Assembly: GCF_035978755.1 (NCBI RefSeq)
Contig: NZ_CP108414.1
Location: forward strand, 6,820,001-6,884,000
Direction of reading: 5' to 3'
DNA: 64,000 nt
Origin: Streptomyces sp. NBC_01298
GTDB lineage: Bacteria; Actinomycetota; Actinomycetes; Streptomycetales; Streptomycetaceae
Shown here: piece by piece, positions 39,463 through 48,014 of the stretch
How positions within the stretch are numbered: position 1 is the first letter of the stretch
Layout of the letters: each line of letters starts with the position of its first letter
The notes under the pieces: model-generated
Seen by the model: the letters and a program-made list of their open reading frames with translations, nothing else
Database searches by the model: none
Told to the model about the DNA's origin: nothing
Program-made: the position numbers and the translations under genes

Positions 39463-40611
39463 GTGGAAGCCCCTTCCTCACGTCCGCAACGGGATGCCCG
39501 GATGATCGAAACGCCGCCCCTGGTGGACCAGTACTGCCAGGGAGTGCTCCGCACGGAGCTGGGCCTCGCCACCTTCGAGGCCCAGCTGATCCCCCCGGCC
39601 GGCCCGCCCGCCGCCGGCACCACCTTCTTCGACACCCAGGCCGGCTTCGCCGTGCGCCGCTGGTGCCCGCCGCTGCTCGGGCTCGAACCGCACTGCGCCC
39701 CCGCCCGCTACCTCGCCCGGCGGCGCGAACTGGGCGCCGCCGAGACGGCCCGCCGACTGCTGCGCGGCTGCGGGGTCGGGGCCCGGCTCCTCGACACCGC
39801 AGGGCCCGGGGACCTCACCGGGCCCAAGGAACTGGCCCTGGCGGGCGCGGCGGAGGCCTTCGAGCTGGTGCGGCCGGAGCTGTTGGCCCGGCAGACGGCG
39901 GACACCTCCGGGACCGTCGCCGCCTTCCTGGCCAACCTCGCCGGGGCGGTCCACCAGGCCGCCGCCGGGGCCGTGGCCTTCAGCTGCGGTGCCGGGGAGG
40001 AGGGCCGCGCCTGGGCGGCGGCCCTGGAGGCCGAGCCCGAGCCGCCCGGTCCGGGCGAGGTGCGGGGCGCGGCCGGGCGCTGGCTGGCGGGGCGGACCAG
40101 GGGCGGGGCGGTACGGGATCCCGTACTCCTGCGGCACCTGGCGTGGAGCGCGGTGTCCTCGGGGCTCCCGCTCCAGCTGCACACGGGCGGGGAGTCGGGG
40201 GAGCCGGAGCGGCTGACCGGGTTCCTGCGGGCGACCGGGGGTCTGGGAGCCCGGCTGGTCCTGCTCGGCGGGTACCCGCACCACCGGCAAGCGGCGGGGC
40301 TGGCCGCGGCCTTCCCGCACGTCCACGCCGACCTCGGGGCGGCGCTGGGGTCCACGGGGGCGCGGGCGGCCGCGGTACTGGCCGAGTGCCTGGAGACCGC
40401 GCCGTTCGGGAAGCTGATGTTCTCCGGCGGCGGACGGCAACTGCCCGAACTGCACGCGGTGGGCGCGCTGGGCTTCCGGGAGGCGCTCGGCCGGGTGCTC
40501 GGCGGCTGGGTCGCCGACGGCTCCTGGTCCTGGCGGGACGCGGAGCGGGTGGCGGCGATGGTCGCCGCGGGCAATGCCCGCCGCGTCTACCGGCTGGACG
40601 AACGGGGCTGA
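39463..40611 (+). CDS. Amidohydrolase-fold protein with degenerate metal site
   Basis: 382 residues. The layout matches the Amidohydro_2 / FluG-N-terminal-like family (PPLVDxxCxGVLRTEL, FDTQAGFAVRRWCPPLLGLEP, LQLHTGGES, GYPHHRQAAGLA). Where active members have HxH, this protein reads VDQYCQG (Tyr24, Gln26); LLHxYP has become LLGGYP (about 267-272); and the terminal Asp loop reads MFSGGGRQLPELH (about 319-331). Only the His of LHTG (240) is kept. It is therefore probably catalytically dead as a metallo-hydrolase, or binds a ligand only. The start is uncertain: GTG 39463 lies very near a TAGGAC (39455-39460), and ATG 39502 (MIETPPLVDQ) is a good alternative. Confidence 0.7.
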   Translation: MEAPSSRPQRDARMIETPPLVDQYCQGVLRTELGLATFEAQLIPPAGPPAAGTTFFDTQAGFAVRRWCPPLLGLEPHCAPARYLARRRELGAAETARRLLRGCGVGARLLDTAGPGDLTGPKELALAGAAEAFELVRPELLARQTADTSGTVAAFLANLAGAVHQAAAGAVAFSCGAGEEGRAWAAALEAEPEPPGPGEVRGAAGRWLAGRTRGGAVRDPVLLRHLAWSAVSSGLPLQLHTGGESGEPERLTGFLRATGGLGARLVLLGGYPHHRQAAGLAAAFPHVHADLGAALGSTGARAAAVLAECLETAPFGKLMFSGGGRQLPELHAVGALGFREALGRVLGGWVADGSWSWRDAERVAAMVAAGNARRVYRLDERG

Positions 40612-40649
40612 CGAACGGGGCTGAAGGGCTGGGCTGAAGGGCTGGGCTG
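40598..40649. repeat. 13-bp tandem repeats across the amidohydrolase-like stop codon
   Basis: ACGAACGGGGCTG occurs twice (40598-40610, 40611-40623), then AAGGGCTGGGCTG twice (40624-40636, 40637-40649). The stop TGA is at the first junction and is repeated at each following one. Confidence 0.85.
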
Positions 40650-40687
40650 ACGGACGGGACCCGCGCGCGGGTCCCGCCTCCGGAGGG

Positions 40688-41650
40688 TCAGACCGCCGCG
40701 AGCCGGGCGTCGTCGCCCTGCGCCGGGATGCCGGCCTGCTCGGACGGACGCTCGCGCAGGCTCAGCACCACGCGGACCACCGAGATCCACACCAGGCAGG
40801 AGCCGAGCATGTGGGCGGCGACCAGGGCCTCGGGCACCTCGGTGAAGTACTGGACGTAGCCGATGGCGCCCTGGGAGAGCAGCACGATCAGCAGGTCGCG
40901 GGCGCGCGCCCGGGTGTCGACGGGGGCGTCGACCACGCGCAGCACCAGCCACATGGCGACGGCGAGCGCGCAGACCACCCAGGCCGAGATCGCGTGCACG
41001 TGGGCGGTGGCCGACCAGTCGAACGGCATCCGCTTGATCTCGCTGCTGTCACCGGCGTGCGGGCCGGAACCGGTGACCACCGTGCCGGCCGCGATCAGGA
41101 CGACGGTGGCCGCGACCAGCGCCCACGCGAGCTTGCGCACCGGGGCGGGCACGCGCGGCCGGGCCGGGCCGTCACCCTCGCGGGTGCGCTGCCAGGTGAT
41201 CGTCGTCACGGTGATCAGCGAGGTGGCGAGCATGAAGTGCCCGGCCACGCTGTAGGGGTTGAGGCCCGTCAGGACGGTGATGCCGCCGAGGACCGCGTTG
41301 CCCATCACGATGGCGAACTGGATCCATCCGAGCCGGGTCAGCGAGGTGCGCCACGGCTTGGCGCAGCGGGCGGCGGTGATCGCCCAGCCAACGGCCGCGC
41401 AGAGCACGTACGTCAGCATGCGGTTGCCGAACTCGATGGCGCCGTGGAAGCCCTGCTCCTGGGTCACGATCAGGCTGTCGCTCGTGCACTTGGGCCAGGT
41501 GTCGCAGCCGAGTCCGGATCCGGTCAGCCGCACCGCGCCGCCGGTGACGACGATGACGATGCTCATGAGCACGGCCGCCAACGCGGCCCGCTGGACGGTC
41601 CGGGGTGAGGGAGTCCAGCGGCTGGCGAGGTATGCGAGGGGGGTCAACAC
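40688..41650 (-). CDS. ctaA: Heme A synthase (COX15/CtaA)
   Basis: 320 residues from the GTG at 41650, preceded by TACGAT seven bases upstream, so a leaderless transcript is likely; the open frame to 41827 is not family-like. Eight membrane helices. Heme-ligand His candidates are in GFHGAIEFGNRML (about 73), AGHFMLATS (about 142), AHVHAISAW (about 225) and AAHMLGS (about 290). The enzyme oxidises the C8 methyl of heme O to heme A for cytochrome c oxidase. The Cys-containing loop TGSGLGCDTWPKC is typical of the actinobacterial/Bacillus form. It lies 34 bases downstream of the hypothetical gene on the same strand. Confidence 0.95.
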   Translation of the reverse strand: MLTPLAYLASRWTPSPRTVQRAALAAVLMSIVIVVTGGAVRLTGSGLGCDTWPKCTSDSLIVTQEQGFHGAIEFGNRMLTYVLCAAVGWAITAARCAKPWRTSLTRLGWIQFAIVMGNAVLGGITVLTGLNPYSVAGHFMLATSLITVTTITWQRTREGDGPARPRVPAPVRKLAWALVAATVVLIAAGTVVTGSGPHAGDSSEIKRMPFDWSATAHVHAISAWVVCALAVAMWLVLRVVDAPVDTRARARDLLIVLLSQGAIGYVQYFTEVPEALVAAHMLGSCLVWISVVRVVLSLRERPSEQAGIPAQGDDARLAAV

Positions 41651-41684
41651 GGCACTTATCGTACGCGGACACTTGTGCAAAGTT

Positions 41685-42821
41685 TCACGAGGGGGTGGCG
41701 ATCGTTCCGTCAGGGCCGATGACCAGCCGGAACAGGGCCCCGGCCGGGTCGCCTTCGGTGTGCCACCACACGCGGATCCGCCAATGCGCGCTCCCGCCCG
41801 GGTAGTCGGCCGAGGCCGCGAAGCCATGTACCAATTCGGCCCCTACGTCCTCGGCTGTCCTGTTTCGCACTTCCGCCCCGCTGTGCCAGGGATGCGACTG
41901 TACGTTCCACAGCCCGTCGGGGCCGCGGACCTCGACGCGCCACACCGCGACCCACGGGGTCACCTCCAGCATCGTGTGGACCTGGTCGGGGTCCAGGCCC
42001 AGCCCGGCGGCGATCTCCTCCTCGGGGGCGCCCCGGACGCGGGCGCCCACCACGGCCTGGGGCAGTAGCCGTTCGGGCAGCAGCCCGCGCGTGCGCAGAC
42101 CCACCAGGGAGGCGAAGGGCAGGAAGCGAAGCCGCAGTTCGAGCTGGCGGCCGATGTGGTCCAGGGCCTCTTCGGCCTCCTGGGACTCGTCGGAGCCCGG
42201 ATCGGCGAGCAGGAGCCGCCGGAAGGAGCCCTCCGCGTCGACCGCCCAGGCCACGGACTCCTCGGCCAGGCCCAGCTCCGCGAGCCGGTCGCCGAGGAAC
42301 ACCTTCGCCTGCGCGAGGCCCCGCTGATTGACCGGATCCTCCTGGTCCAGGGCAGCCCAGACCTCCACCGCGCCGTGGGTCAGGTCTCTGGCCCGCTCGC
42401 CCGCTGCCTGCTCCATGGGGCTCGGGCCGCTCTCGGAGCCGGGGCCCAGCGGGTGCTTCGGCAGCCGCTCCCCGTCGCTGAGCGGCCAGGACAGCCAGAC
42501 CCCCTGGTTGATCAGGCCCCGGGCGTACCAGCGGGCGTACTCGGCCGCGTGCCCGGCCGCCTGCTGCGAGAAGCGCAGCCCCTCCTCGATGGCGGCCAGC
42601 GCCCCGGCCCGGTCCCCGTCGGCGAACCGGCGGGCCGCCAGATCGCCGAGGCGCAGACCCAGCCGGGCCGCGCACTCGGCGTCCGCGCGGGCCGGCTCGC
42701 GCAAGGCCGCGATCAGCTCGGCGAGCAGGGCGTCGGCCTCCGCGGGCTCCGCGTGCGCCGCGCCCGACCGGATCCGTGCCCACTGTTCGTCCAGCCGCAG
42801 AACGGCCTCCCGCTGCGCCAT
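41685..42821 (-). CDS. Hypothetical protein, TPR-like N-terminus
   Basis: 378 residues, no named family. Residues about 1-230 are Ala/Leu/Glu-rich helices (RRFADGDRAGALAAIEEGLRFSQQAAGHAAEYARWYARG) resembling tetratricopeptide repeats; the remainder (TPWVAVWRVEVRGPDGLWNVQSHPWHSGAEVRNRTAEDVG...) is beta-rich and Trp-rich. No signal or membrane segment. A location just upstream of ctaA on the same strand suggests co-transcription, though ctaA seems to have its own promoter. A scaffold or ligand-binding role is only a guess. Confidence 0.65.
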   Translation of the reverse strand: MAQREAVLRLDEQWARIRSGAAHAEPAEADALLAELIAALREPARADAECAARLGLRLGDLAARRFADGDRAGALAAIEEGLRFSQQAAGHAAEYARWYARGLINQGVWLSWPLSDGERLPKHPLGPGSESGPSPMEQAAGERARDLTHGAVEVWAALDQEDPVNQRGLAQAKVFLGDRLAELGLAEESVAWAVDAEGSFRRLLLADPGSDESQEAEEALDHIGRQLELRLRFLPFASLVGLRTRGLLPERLLPQAVVGARVRGAPEEEIAAGLGLDPDQVHTMLEVTPWVAVWRVEVRGPDGLWNVQSHPWHSGAEVRNRTAEDVGAELVHGFAASADYPGGSAHWRIRVWWHTEGDPAGALFRLVIGPDGTIATPS

Positions 42822-42925
42822 GTCAGCCCCCCGGCTCCACGCGTGAACGTGCCCATCCTCCCAGGGAACGCCAGGCCGGGGGGAAGTGTTCCGATCAATC
42901 CCCGCGGCTATTCGAGTGATGGTAC

Positions 42926-43050
42926 GGTTGCACTGCGTAACCGGGCGGGTCTCAACCCGGGTGGCATCGATCGCGTAAGACTTGTCCGTCCGCTGGGCGG
43001 CGAGCAGCGTGAGCCAGGAAGTTCCCTCGCCTGCGGGGGAGCGGGGTCAA
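42926..43050 (+). mobile_element. Possible IS200/IS605-type right-end / omega-RNA (TnpB guide RNA) remnant
   Basis: The gap between the hypothetical gene and the ABC permease holds a structured plus-strand segment. It contains an ACCGGGCGGGTCTCAACCCGGGTGG-like fold, a GGGCGGCGAGCAGC block, then CAGGAAGTTCCCTCGCC with hairpin CCCTCGC-CT-GCGGGGG (43023-43038), ending GAGCGGGGTCAA at 43050. From memory this resembles the 3' end of IS1341/tnpB elements, where the guide scaffold ends just inside the TCAA right end. In the same frame, GGEQREPGSS looks like TnpB tails. No TnpB nuclease or zinc-finger part remains. The element end overlaps the stop codon of the permease. Tentative. Confidence 0.35.
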
Positions 43051-43814
43051 TCCCAGCGGAACCAGCGTGCAGCAGCGCCGAGTCCGAGTACGGCCCAGCA
43101 GGTAAGCACGGCCGCGTCGCCCCAGGGCAGCGCGGCCCCGTGCTGGAGCACCTCGCGCAGCCCGTCGGAGAGCGCGGAGATCGGGAGCAGGCCGAGGGCG
43201 GACTGGACCGCGCCGGGGAACTTGTCCATCGGCACGATGACCCCGCCGCCGACCAGGAGCAGCAGGAAGACCAGGTTGGCCGCGGCCAGGGTGGCCTCCG
43301 CCCGCAGGGTGCCCGCCATCAGCAGGCCGAGCCCGGAGAAGGCGGCGGTCCCGAGCAGGATCAGCGCGGCGACGGACAGCGGGTTCCCGTGCGGGGACCA
43401 GCCCAGGGCGAAGGCGATCACCGTCAGCAGCGCGATCTGCAGCACCTCGGTGACCAGCACCGACAGGGTCTTGGCGGCCATCAGGGCCCAGCGCGGCAGC
43501 GGGGAGGCCCCGAGCCGCTTGAGGACCCCGTAGCGACGGTCGAAGCCGGTGGCGATGGCCTGGCCGGTGAAGGCGGTGGACATCACGGCCAGCGCCAGGA
43601 TGCCGGGGGCGAGGAAGTCCACGGACTTGCCGTCACCCGTGTCGACGATGTCGACGGCGGAGAAGAGGGTCAGCAGCAGCGCCGGGATGATCACGGTCAG
43701 CAGGAGCTGCTCCCCGTTGCGCAGCAGCATCCGGGTCTCCAGCGCGGTCTGCGCGAGGATCATGCGGGACACGGGCGCGGCCCCCGGGCGGGGGGTGAAC
43801 GTACCGGCGCTCAT
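43047..43814 (-). CDS. ABC-2 type permease
   Basis: 255 residues with six predicted membrane helices, ABC2_membrane family: RMILAQTALETRMLLRNGEQLLLTVIIPALLLTLFS at the N-terminus and GGGVIVPMDKFPGAVQ in the middle. With the ATPase gene just upstream it forms a two-component exporter of the drug/antibiotic-resistance type. Its ATG overlaps the ATPase stop by four bases. The C-terminus ends RWFRWD with the stop inside the possible insertion remnant, so a few terminal residues may have been lost. Confidence 0.88.
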   Translation of the reverse strand: MSAGTFTPRPGAAPVSRMILAQTALETRMLLRNGEQLLLTVIIPALLLTLFSAVDIVDTGDGKSVDFLAPGILALAVMSTAFTGQAIATGFDRRYGVLKRLGASPLPRWALMAAKTLSVLVTEVLQIALLTVIAFALGWSPHGNPLSVAALILLGTAAFSGLGLLMAGTLRAEATLAAANLVFLLLLVGGGVIVPMDKFPGAVQSALGLLPISALSDGLREVLQHGAALPWGDAAVLTCWAVLGLGAAARWFRWD

Positions 43815-44737
43815 GCGCGCAGCTCCTTACCGGTGAGCTCCAGAAAAACGTCTTCGAGGGTGTGCCGCTCCACCGAGAGGCTGTCGGGCATCACCCCGTG
43901 CTGCGCGCACCAGGAGGCGACGGTGGCCAGCAGCTGGGGATCGACGTCGCCGGTGACCCGGTAGACGCCGGGCAGGAGCTCGGCGGCCTGGGTGCCGTCG
44001 GGCAGGGCCTTCAGCAGGGAGCCGACGTCGAGGGAGGGGCGGCCGGTGAAGCGCAGGGTGTTCTCGGCGCCGCCGCGGCACAGGGCGTCGGGGGTGCCGT
44101 GGGCGATGACCTGGCCGGCGTCGACGATGGCGACCTCGTCCGCGAGCTGCTCGGCCTCGTCCATGTGGTGGGTGGTGAGGACGACCGAGACCCCGTCGGC
44201 GCGCAGTTCCCGTACGAGTTCCCAGGTCGCGCGCCGGGCCTGCGGGTCGAGGCCGGCGGTCGGTTCGTCCAGGAAGACCAGCTCGGGGCGGCCGACGACG
44301 GCCATGGCGAGGGCCAGGCGCTGCTGCTGGCCGCCGGAGAGCCGGCGGTAGGCGGTGCGGCCGCAGCCGCCGAGGCCGAGGCGGTCCACCAGGGTGGGGA
44401 CGTCCAGGGGGTCGGCGTAGAGCTTGGCCATGTGGCGCAGCATCTCGACGGCCCGGGCGCCGGAGTAGACGCCGCCGGACTGGAGCATCACGCCGATGCG
44501 CGGGCGCAGGGACTCGGCCTGGGTCACGGGGTCGAGGCCGAGGACGCGGACGGATCCGGCGTCGGGGCGGCGGTAGCCCTCGCAGGTTTCCACAGTGGTC
44601 GTCTTGCCCGCGCCGTTGGGACCAAGGACTGCGGTGACCGAGGCCCTCCGGACGGTGAGGTCCAGGCCGTCCACCGCGGTTTTGGGGCCGTACCGCTTCA
44701 CCAGTCCGCGGATTTCCACGGCGGGGTCGTTGCTCAT
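43811..44737 (-). CDS. ABC transporter ATP-binding protein (DrrA/CcmA-like)
   Basis: 308 residues. Walker A GPNGAGKTTT (about 38-47), Q-loop MLQSGGVYSG, signature LSGGQQQRLALAMA (about 137-150), Walker B LVFLDEPTAGLD and H-loop TTHHMDEAEQ are complete. The C-terminal 90 residues form the DrrA-type extension (ending LEDVFLELTGKEL), typical of exporters of drugs or lipids. It forms an operon with the permease; the substrate is unknown. It is divergent from the FNT channel gene. Confidence 0.9.
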   Translation of the reverse strand: MSNDPAVEIRGLVKRYGPKTAVDGLDLTVRRASVTAVLGPNGAGKTTTVETCEGYRRPDAGSVRVLGLDPVTQAESLRPRIGVMLQSGGVYSGARAVEMLRHMAKLYADPLDVPTLVDRLGLGGCGRTAYRRLSGGQQQRLALAMAVVGRPELVFLDEPTAGLDPQARRATWELVRELRADGVSVVLTTHHMDEAEQLADEVAIVDAGQVIAHGTPDALCRGGAENTLRFTGRPSLDVGSLLKALPDGTQAAELLPGVYRVTGDVDPQLLATVASWCAQHGVMPDSLSVERHTLEDVFLELTGKELRA

Positions 44738-44867
44738 GGGAAGTGAGTCTACGGAGCCGTGGGAGGTGACCGGGGTGGGGCCGTAGGTCCTGCCCCCGAA
44801 GGGTCACGGACCTGCGCATTCGTGACTTTATCGTCCGTCCGGGAGTGGGGTCGGGGCCTAACGTCGA

Positions 44868-45662
44868 ATGGTGAACAGCATCGCTCAGAACGTCGAAGCC
44901 ACCTCGGGGCAGGCCGAGCACAAGGCCCATGACCTCGGGCATCCGCCGCGCTACTTCGTGTCGGCGATGCTCGCGGGCGCCTACATCGCCATCGGCGAGG
45001 TGCTGCTCCTGGTCGCGATCTCGCCGTTCGTGGCCAAGGGCTCGCCGGCCGTGAAGCTGCTGGAGGGGGCGGTCTTCCCGATCGCCCTGACCATCGTGAT
45101 GTTCGCCGGCGCCCAGCTCTTCACGAGCAATGTGATGGTCATGCTGGTCGGCGCCCTGTCGGGGCGGACCGGCCCCCGGGACCTGATCCTCTCCTGGACG
45201 CTCTCGCTGGCCGGGAACCTGGTGGGAGCCTTCGCCTTCGGGGCCATGGTGCACGCCTCGGGCGTGGCCTCCTCGCCTTCGGCGCGGTCGATGCTCACCG
45301 AGATGGTGCACGGGAAGATGGCGCTGAGCGGCGGACAGCTGTTCTGGCGCGCGGTGCTCTGCAACATGCTCGTCTGCCTGGCCATCTGGATGTTCACCCG
45401 GGCCCGCGGCGATGCCGCCAAGATTTTCGTCCTGTGGCTGCCGGTGGCCGTCTTTGTCGCCGTCGGATTCGAACACTGTGTAGCGAACATGGCTGTTTTC
45501 AGCCTCGCGATCCTGGATGGCTCAGCCGGGTTCGGTGATCTTTTCCGCAATCTGATGTTCACCGTGCCGGGGAACATCGTGGGCGGGGGATTGCTGGTGG
45601 GAGCCGTTTATTGGTTCACCGGCGGGGCCCTGCGCGAGGGCGGAGCGTCGACTTCGGAGTAA
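44868..45662 (+). CDS. Formate/nitrite transporter (FNT) family channel
   Basis: 264 residues, six membrane helices with the FNT fold: AGAYIAIGEVLLLV, FAGAQLFTSNVMVMLVG (about 82-98), GNLVGAF, AVLCNMLVCLAIWM, FEHCVANMAVF (about 203-213) and PGNIVGGGLLVG. The helix-interrupting FTSN and EHCVANM loops match formate, nitrite or hydrosulfide channels (FocA/NirC/HSC). No nitrite reductase or formate enzyme is adjacent, so the ion is open; proximity to the suf operon makes hydrosulfide worth a test. ATG 44868 and GTG 44871 both follow a -10-like TAACGT (44859-44864), suggesting a leaderless mRNA. Confidence 0.85.
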   Translation: MVNSIAQNVEATSGQAEHKAHDLGHPPRYFVSAMLAGAYIAIGEVLLLVAISPFVAKGSPAVKLLEGAVFPIALTIVMFAGAQLFTSNVMVMLVGALSGRTGPRDLILSWTLSLAGNLVGAFAFGAMVHASGVASSPSARSMLTEMVHGKMALSGGQLFWRAVLCNMLVCLAIWMFTRARGDAAKIFVLWLPVAVFVAVGFEHCVANMAVFSLAILDGSAGFGDLFRNLMFTVPGNIVGGGLLVGAVYWFTGGALREGGASTSE

Positions 45663-45691
45663 CGCTCCGTGGATAAATAAGGTAACCCTTA

Positions 45692-45724
45692 GTGATGGAG
45701 GCCACCAGAGGTGGCCTCCATCAC
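45692..45724 (+). terminator. Terminator after the FNT gene
   Basis: Perfect 15-bp stem, GTGATGGAGGCCACC (45692-45706) with GGTGGCCTCCATCAC (45710-45724), loop AGA. Confidence 0.85.
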
Positions 45725-45750
45725 GGCTTGTCGGGGCCCGACTAATTACG

Positions 45751-45764
45751 CAACAATGGCGTTG
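45751..45764. promoter_or_regulatory. SufR operator
   Basis: CAAC-AATGGC-GTTG, an exact match to the CAAC-N6-GTTG palindrome that I recall being reported for SufR of Streptomyces avermitilis. It lies just downstream of a -10-like TAATTA (45743-45748) and reaches the sufR start, so bound SufR would cover the transcription start. Confidence 0.75.
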
Positions 45765-46543
45765 TGAAATACGGCGAACGGATGAGCGAGGCCCCCCAGG
45801 GCGAACTCGCGACCGGGGAGCGGTCAACCCGCAACCGGGTCGCGCGGTCGATCCTGGACCACGGTCCCTCCACCGTCGCCGACCTCGCCCAGCGCCTCGG
45901 CCTCACCCAGGCCGCCGTCCGCCGCCACCTCGACACGCTCGTCGCGGACGACGTGGTCGAACCCCGTGAGCAGCGCGTGTACGGCGCGCGGACCCGAGGG
46001 CGGCCCGCCAAGGTCTTCGCGCTGACCGACTGCGGCCGTGACGCCTTCGACCAGTCCTACGATTCGCTCGCCGCCGACGCCATGCGCTGGATCGCGCAGG
46101 CCGCCGGGGGCGGGGAGCAGGGCGAGGCGGCCGTGGCCGCCTTCGCGAAGGCCAGGCTGACGGCGCAGGCGGAGACCTACCGCGAAGCCGTCGAAGCGGC
46201 CGGCCCCGCGGGGCGCACCGAGGCCCTTGCCAAGGCGTTGACCGGAGACGGGTACGCTGCTACGGCGAAGAGCGCTCCCGGTCCGCACAGCGGTGAACAG
46301 CTCTGCCAGCACCACTGCCCGGTCGCACACGTCGCCGAGCAGTTCCCGCAGCTCTGCGAGGCGGAGACCGAGGTCTTCTCCCGCCTGCTCGGGACGCACG
46401 TGCAGCGTCTCGCCACGATCGCCCACGGCGACGGGGTGTGCACGACGTTCATTCCACGCAGTGGGAACGGCGTCCGTGCCGCAGGCGCCACACAGACCGA
46501 CATTTCAGTATCTGCAAGTACGGCCGGGAGGAACCCCGCATGA
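45764..46543 (+). CDS. sufR: SufR, Fe-S-sensing repressor of the suf operon
   Basis: 259 residues. Winged helix-turn-helix N-terminus (about 22-95; [34 protein letters not shown], then wing [12 protein letters not shown]). The C-terminal half has [21 protein letters not shown] (Cys near 183, 187 and 200) and a further Cys in GDGVCTTF, a set that can hold the [4Fe-4S] cluster of the SufR family. Holo-SufR represses suf when clusters are plentiful. Starts GTG 45764 or ATG 45782 ([12 protein letters not shown]); the operator overlaps the first. First gene of the operon; its stop overlaps sufB as ATGA. Confidence 0.9.
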   Translation: MKYGERMSEAPQGELATGERSTRNRVARSILDHGPSTVADLAQRLGLTQAAVRRHLDTLVADDVVEPREQRVYGARTRGRPAKVFALTDCGRDAFDQSYDSLAADAMRWIAQAAGGGEQGEAAVAAFAKARLTAQAETYREAVEAAGPAGRTEALAKALTGDGYAATAKSAPGPHSGEQLCQHHCPVAHVAEQFPQLCEAETEVFSRLLGTHVQRLATIAHGDGVCTTFIPRSGNGVRAAGATQTDISVSASTAGRNPA

Positions 46544-47955
46544 CCACGGAGACTGCTCACCCTGAGCTCGATGGCCTGGGCACCTACGAATACGGATGGG
46601 TCGACTCCGACGCGGCCGGCGCGGTCGCCAAGCGAGGCCTGTCCGAGGAGGTCGTCCGCGACATCTCGGCGAAGAAGTCCGAGCCGGAGTGGATGCTGAA
46701 CCTCCGTCTCAAGGGCCTCAAGCTGTTCGGCAAGAAGCCCATGCCCAACTGGGGTTCCGACCTCTCGGGCATCGACTTCGACAACATCAAGTACTTCGTG
46801 CGTTCCACCGAGAAGCAGGCCGCTTCGTGGGAGGATCTGCCGGAGGACATCAAGAACACGTACGACCGGCTCGGCATCCCGGAGGCGGAGAAGCAGCGCC
46901 TCGTCGCCGGTGTCGCCGCCCAGTACGAGTCCGAGGTCGTCTACCACCAGATCCGTGAGGACCTGGAGGAGCAGGGCGTCATCTTCCTCGACACGGACAC
47001 CGCGCTCAAGGAGCACCCGGAGCTCTTCCAGGAGTACTTCGGCACGGTCATCCCGGTCGGCGACAACAAGTTCGCCTCGCTGAACACCGCCGTGTGGTCG
47101 GGCGGCTCGTTCATCTACGTCCCCAAGGGCGTCAAGGTCGACATCCCGCTCCAGGCCTACTTCCGTATCAACACGGAGAACATGGGCCAGTTCGAGCGGA
47201 CGCTGATCATCGTGGACGAGGACGCCTACGTCCACTACGTCGAGGGCTGCACCGCCCCGATCTACTCCTCGGACTCGCTGCACAGCGCCGTGGTCGAGAT
47301 CATCGTGAAGAAGGGCGGCCGCTGCCGCTACACGACGATCCAGAACTGGTCGAACAACGTCTACAACCTGGTCACCAAGCGCGCCGTGGCGTACGAGGGC
47401 GCGACCATGGAGTGGATCGACGGCAACATCGGTTCCAAGGTCACCATGAAGTACCCGGCCGTCTACCTGATGGGCGAGCACGCCAAGGGCGAGACCCTCT
47501 CCATCGCCTTCGCGGGCGAGGGCCAGCACCAGGACGCCGGCTCCAAGATGGTCCACATGGCGCCGAACACCTCCTCCAACATCGTCTCGAAGTCGGTGGC
47601 CCGAGGCGGCGGCCGCACCTCGTACCGCGGTCTGGTCGAGATCGGCGAAGGCGCCAAGGGCTCCAAGTCCAACGTGCTGTGCGACGCGCTCCTGGTCGAC
47701 ACCATCTCCCGCTCGGACACGTACCCCTACGTGGACGTCCGCGAGGACGACGTGTCCATGGGCCACGAGGCGACCGTCTCCAAGGTCTCCGACGACCAGC
47801 TCTTCTACCTGATGAGCCGCGGTCTGACGGAGTTCGAGGCCATGGCGATGATCGTGCGCGGCTTCGTCGAGCCGATCGCCCGTGAGCTGCCGATGGAGTA
47901 CGCGCTGGAGCTGAACCGGCTGATCGAGCTGCAGATGGAAGGCTCGGTCGGTTAG
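46540..47955 (+). CDS. sufB: Fe-S cluster assembly protein SufB
   Basis: 471 residues from the ATG at 46540 (GGGAGG 8 bases upstream, overlapping the sufR stop). SufB is the scaffold subunit of the SufBCD complex on which clusters form from SufS/SufU sulfur. The beta-helix core is visible with [27 protein letters not shown] (about 184-210) and [23 protein letters not shown] (about 237-259). The conserved C-terminal [21 protein letters not shown], which mediates SufC contact, is present. Confidence 0.97.
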   Translation: MTTETAHPELDGLGTYEYGWVDSDAAGAVAKRGLSEEVVRDISAKKSEPEWMLNLRLKGLKLFGKKPMPNWGSDLSGIDFDNIKYFVRSTEKQAASWEDLPEDIKNTYDRLGIPEAEKQRLVAGVAAQYESEVVYHQIREDLEEQGVIFLDTDTALKEHPELFQEYFGTVIPVGDNKFASLNTAVWSGGSFIYVPKGVKVDIPLQAYFRINTENMGQFERTLIIVDEDAYVHYVEGCTAPIYSSDSLHSAVVEIIVKKGGRCRYTTIQNWSNNVYNLVTKRAVAYEGATMEWIDGNIGSKVTMKYPAVYLMGEHAKGETLSIAFAGEGQHQDAGSKMVHMAPNTSSNIVSKSVARGGGRTSYRGLVEIGEGAKGSKSNVLCDALLVDTISRSDTYPYVDVREDDVSMGHEATVSKVSDDQLFYLMSRGLTEFEAMAMIVRGFVEPIARELPMEYALELNRLIELQMEGSVG

Positions 47956-48014
47956 TCCCGGCCCGCCCGACGTCCCGCAGCAGATTCTTTAAGGAAGAGA
48001 GCAACACGACAGCC

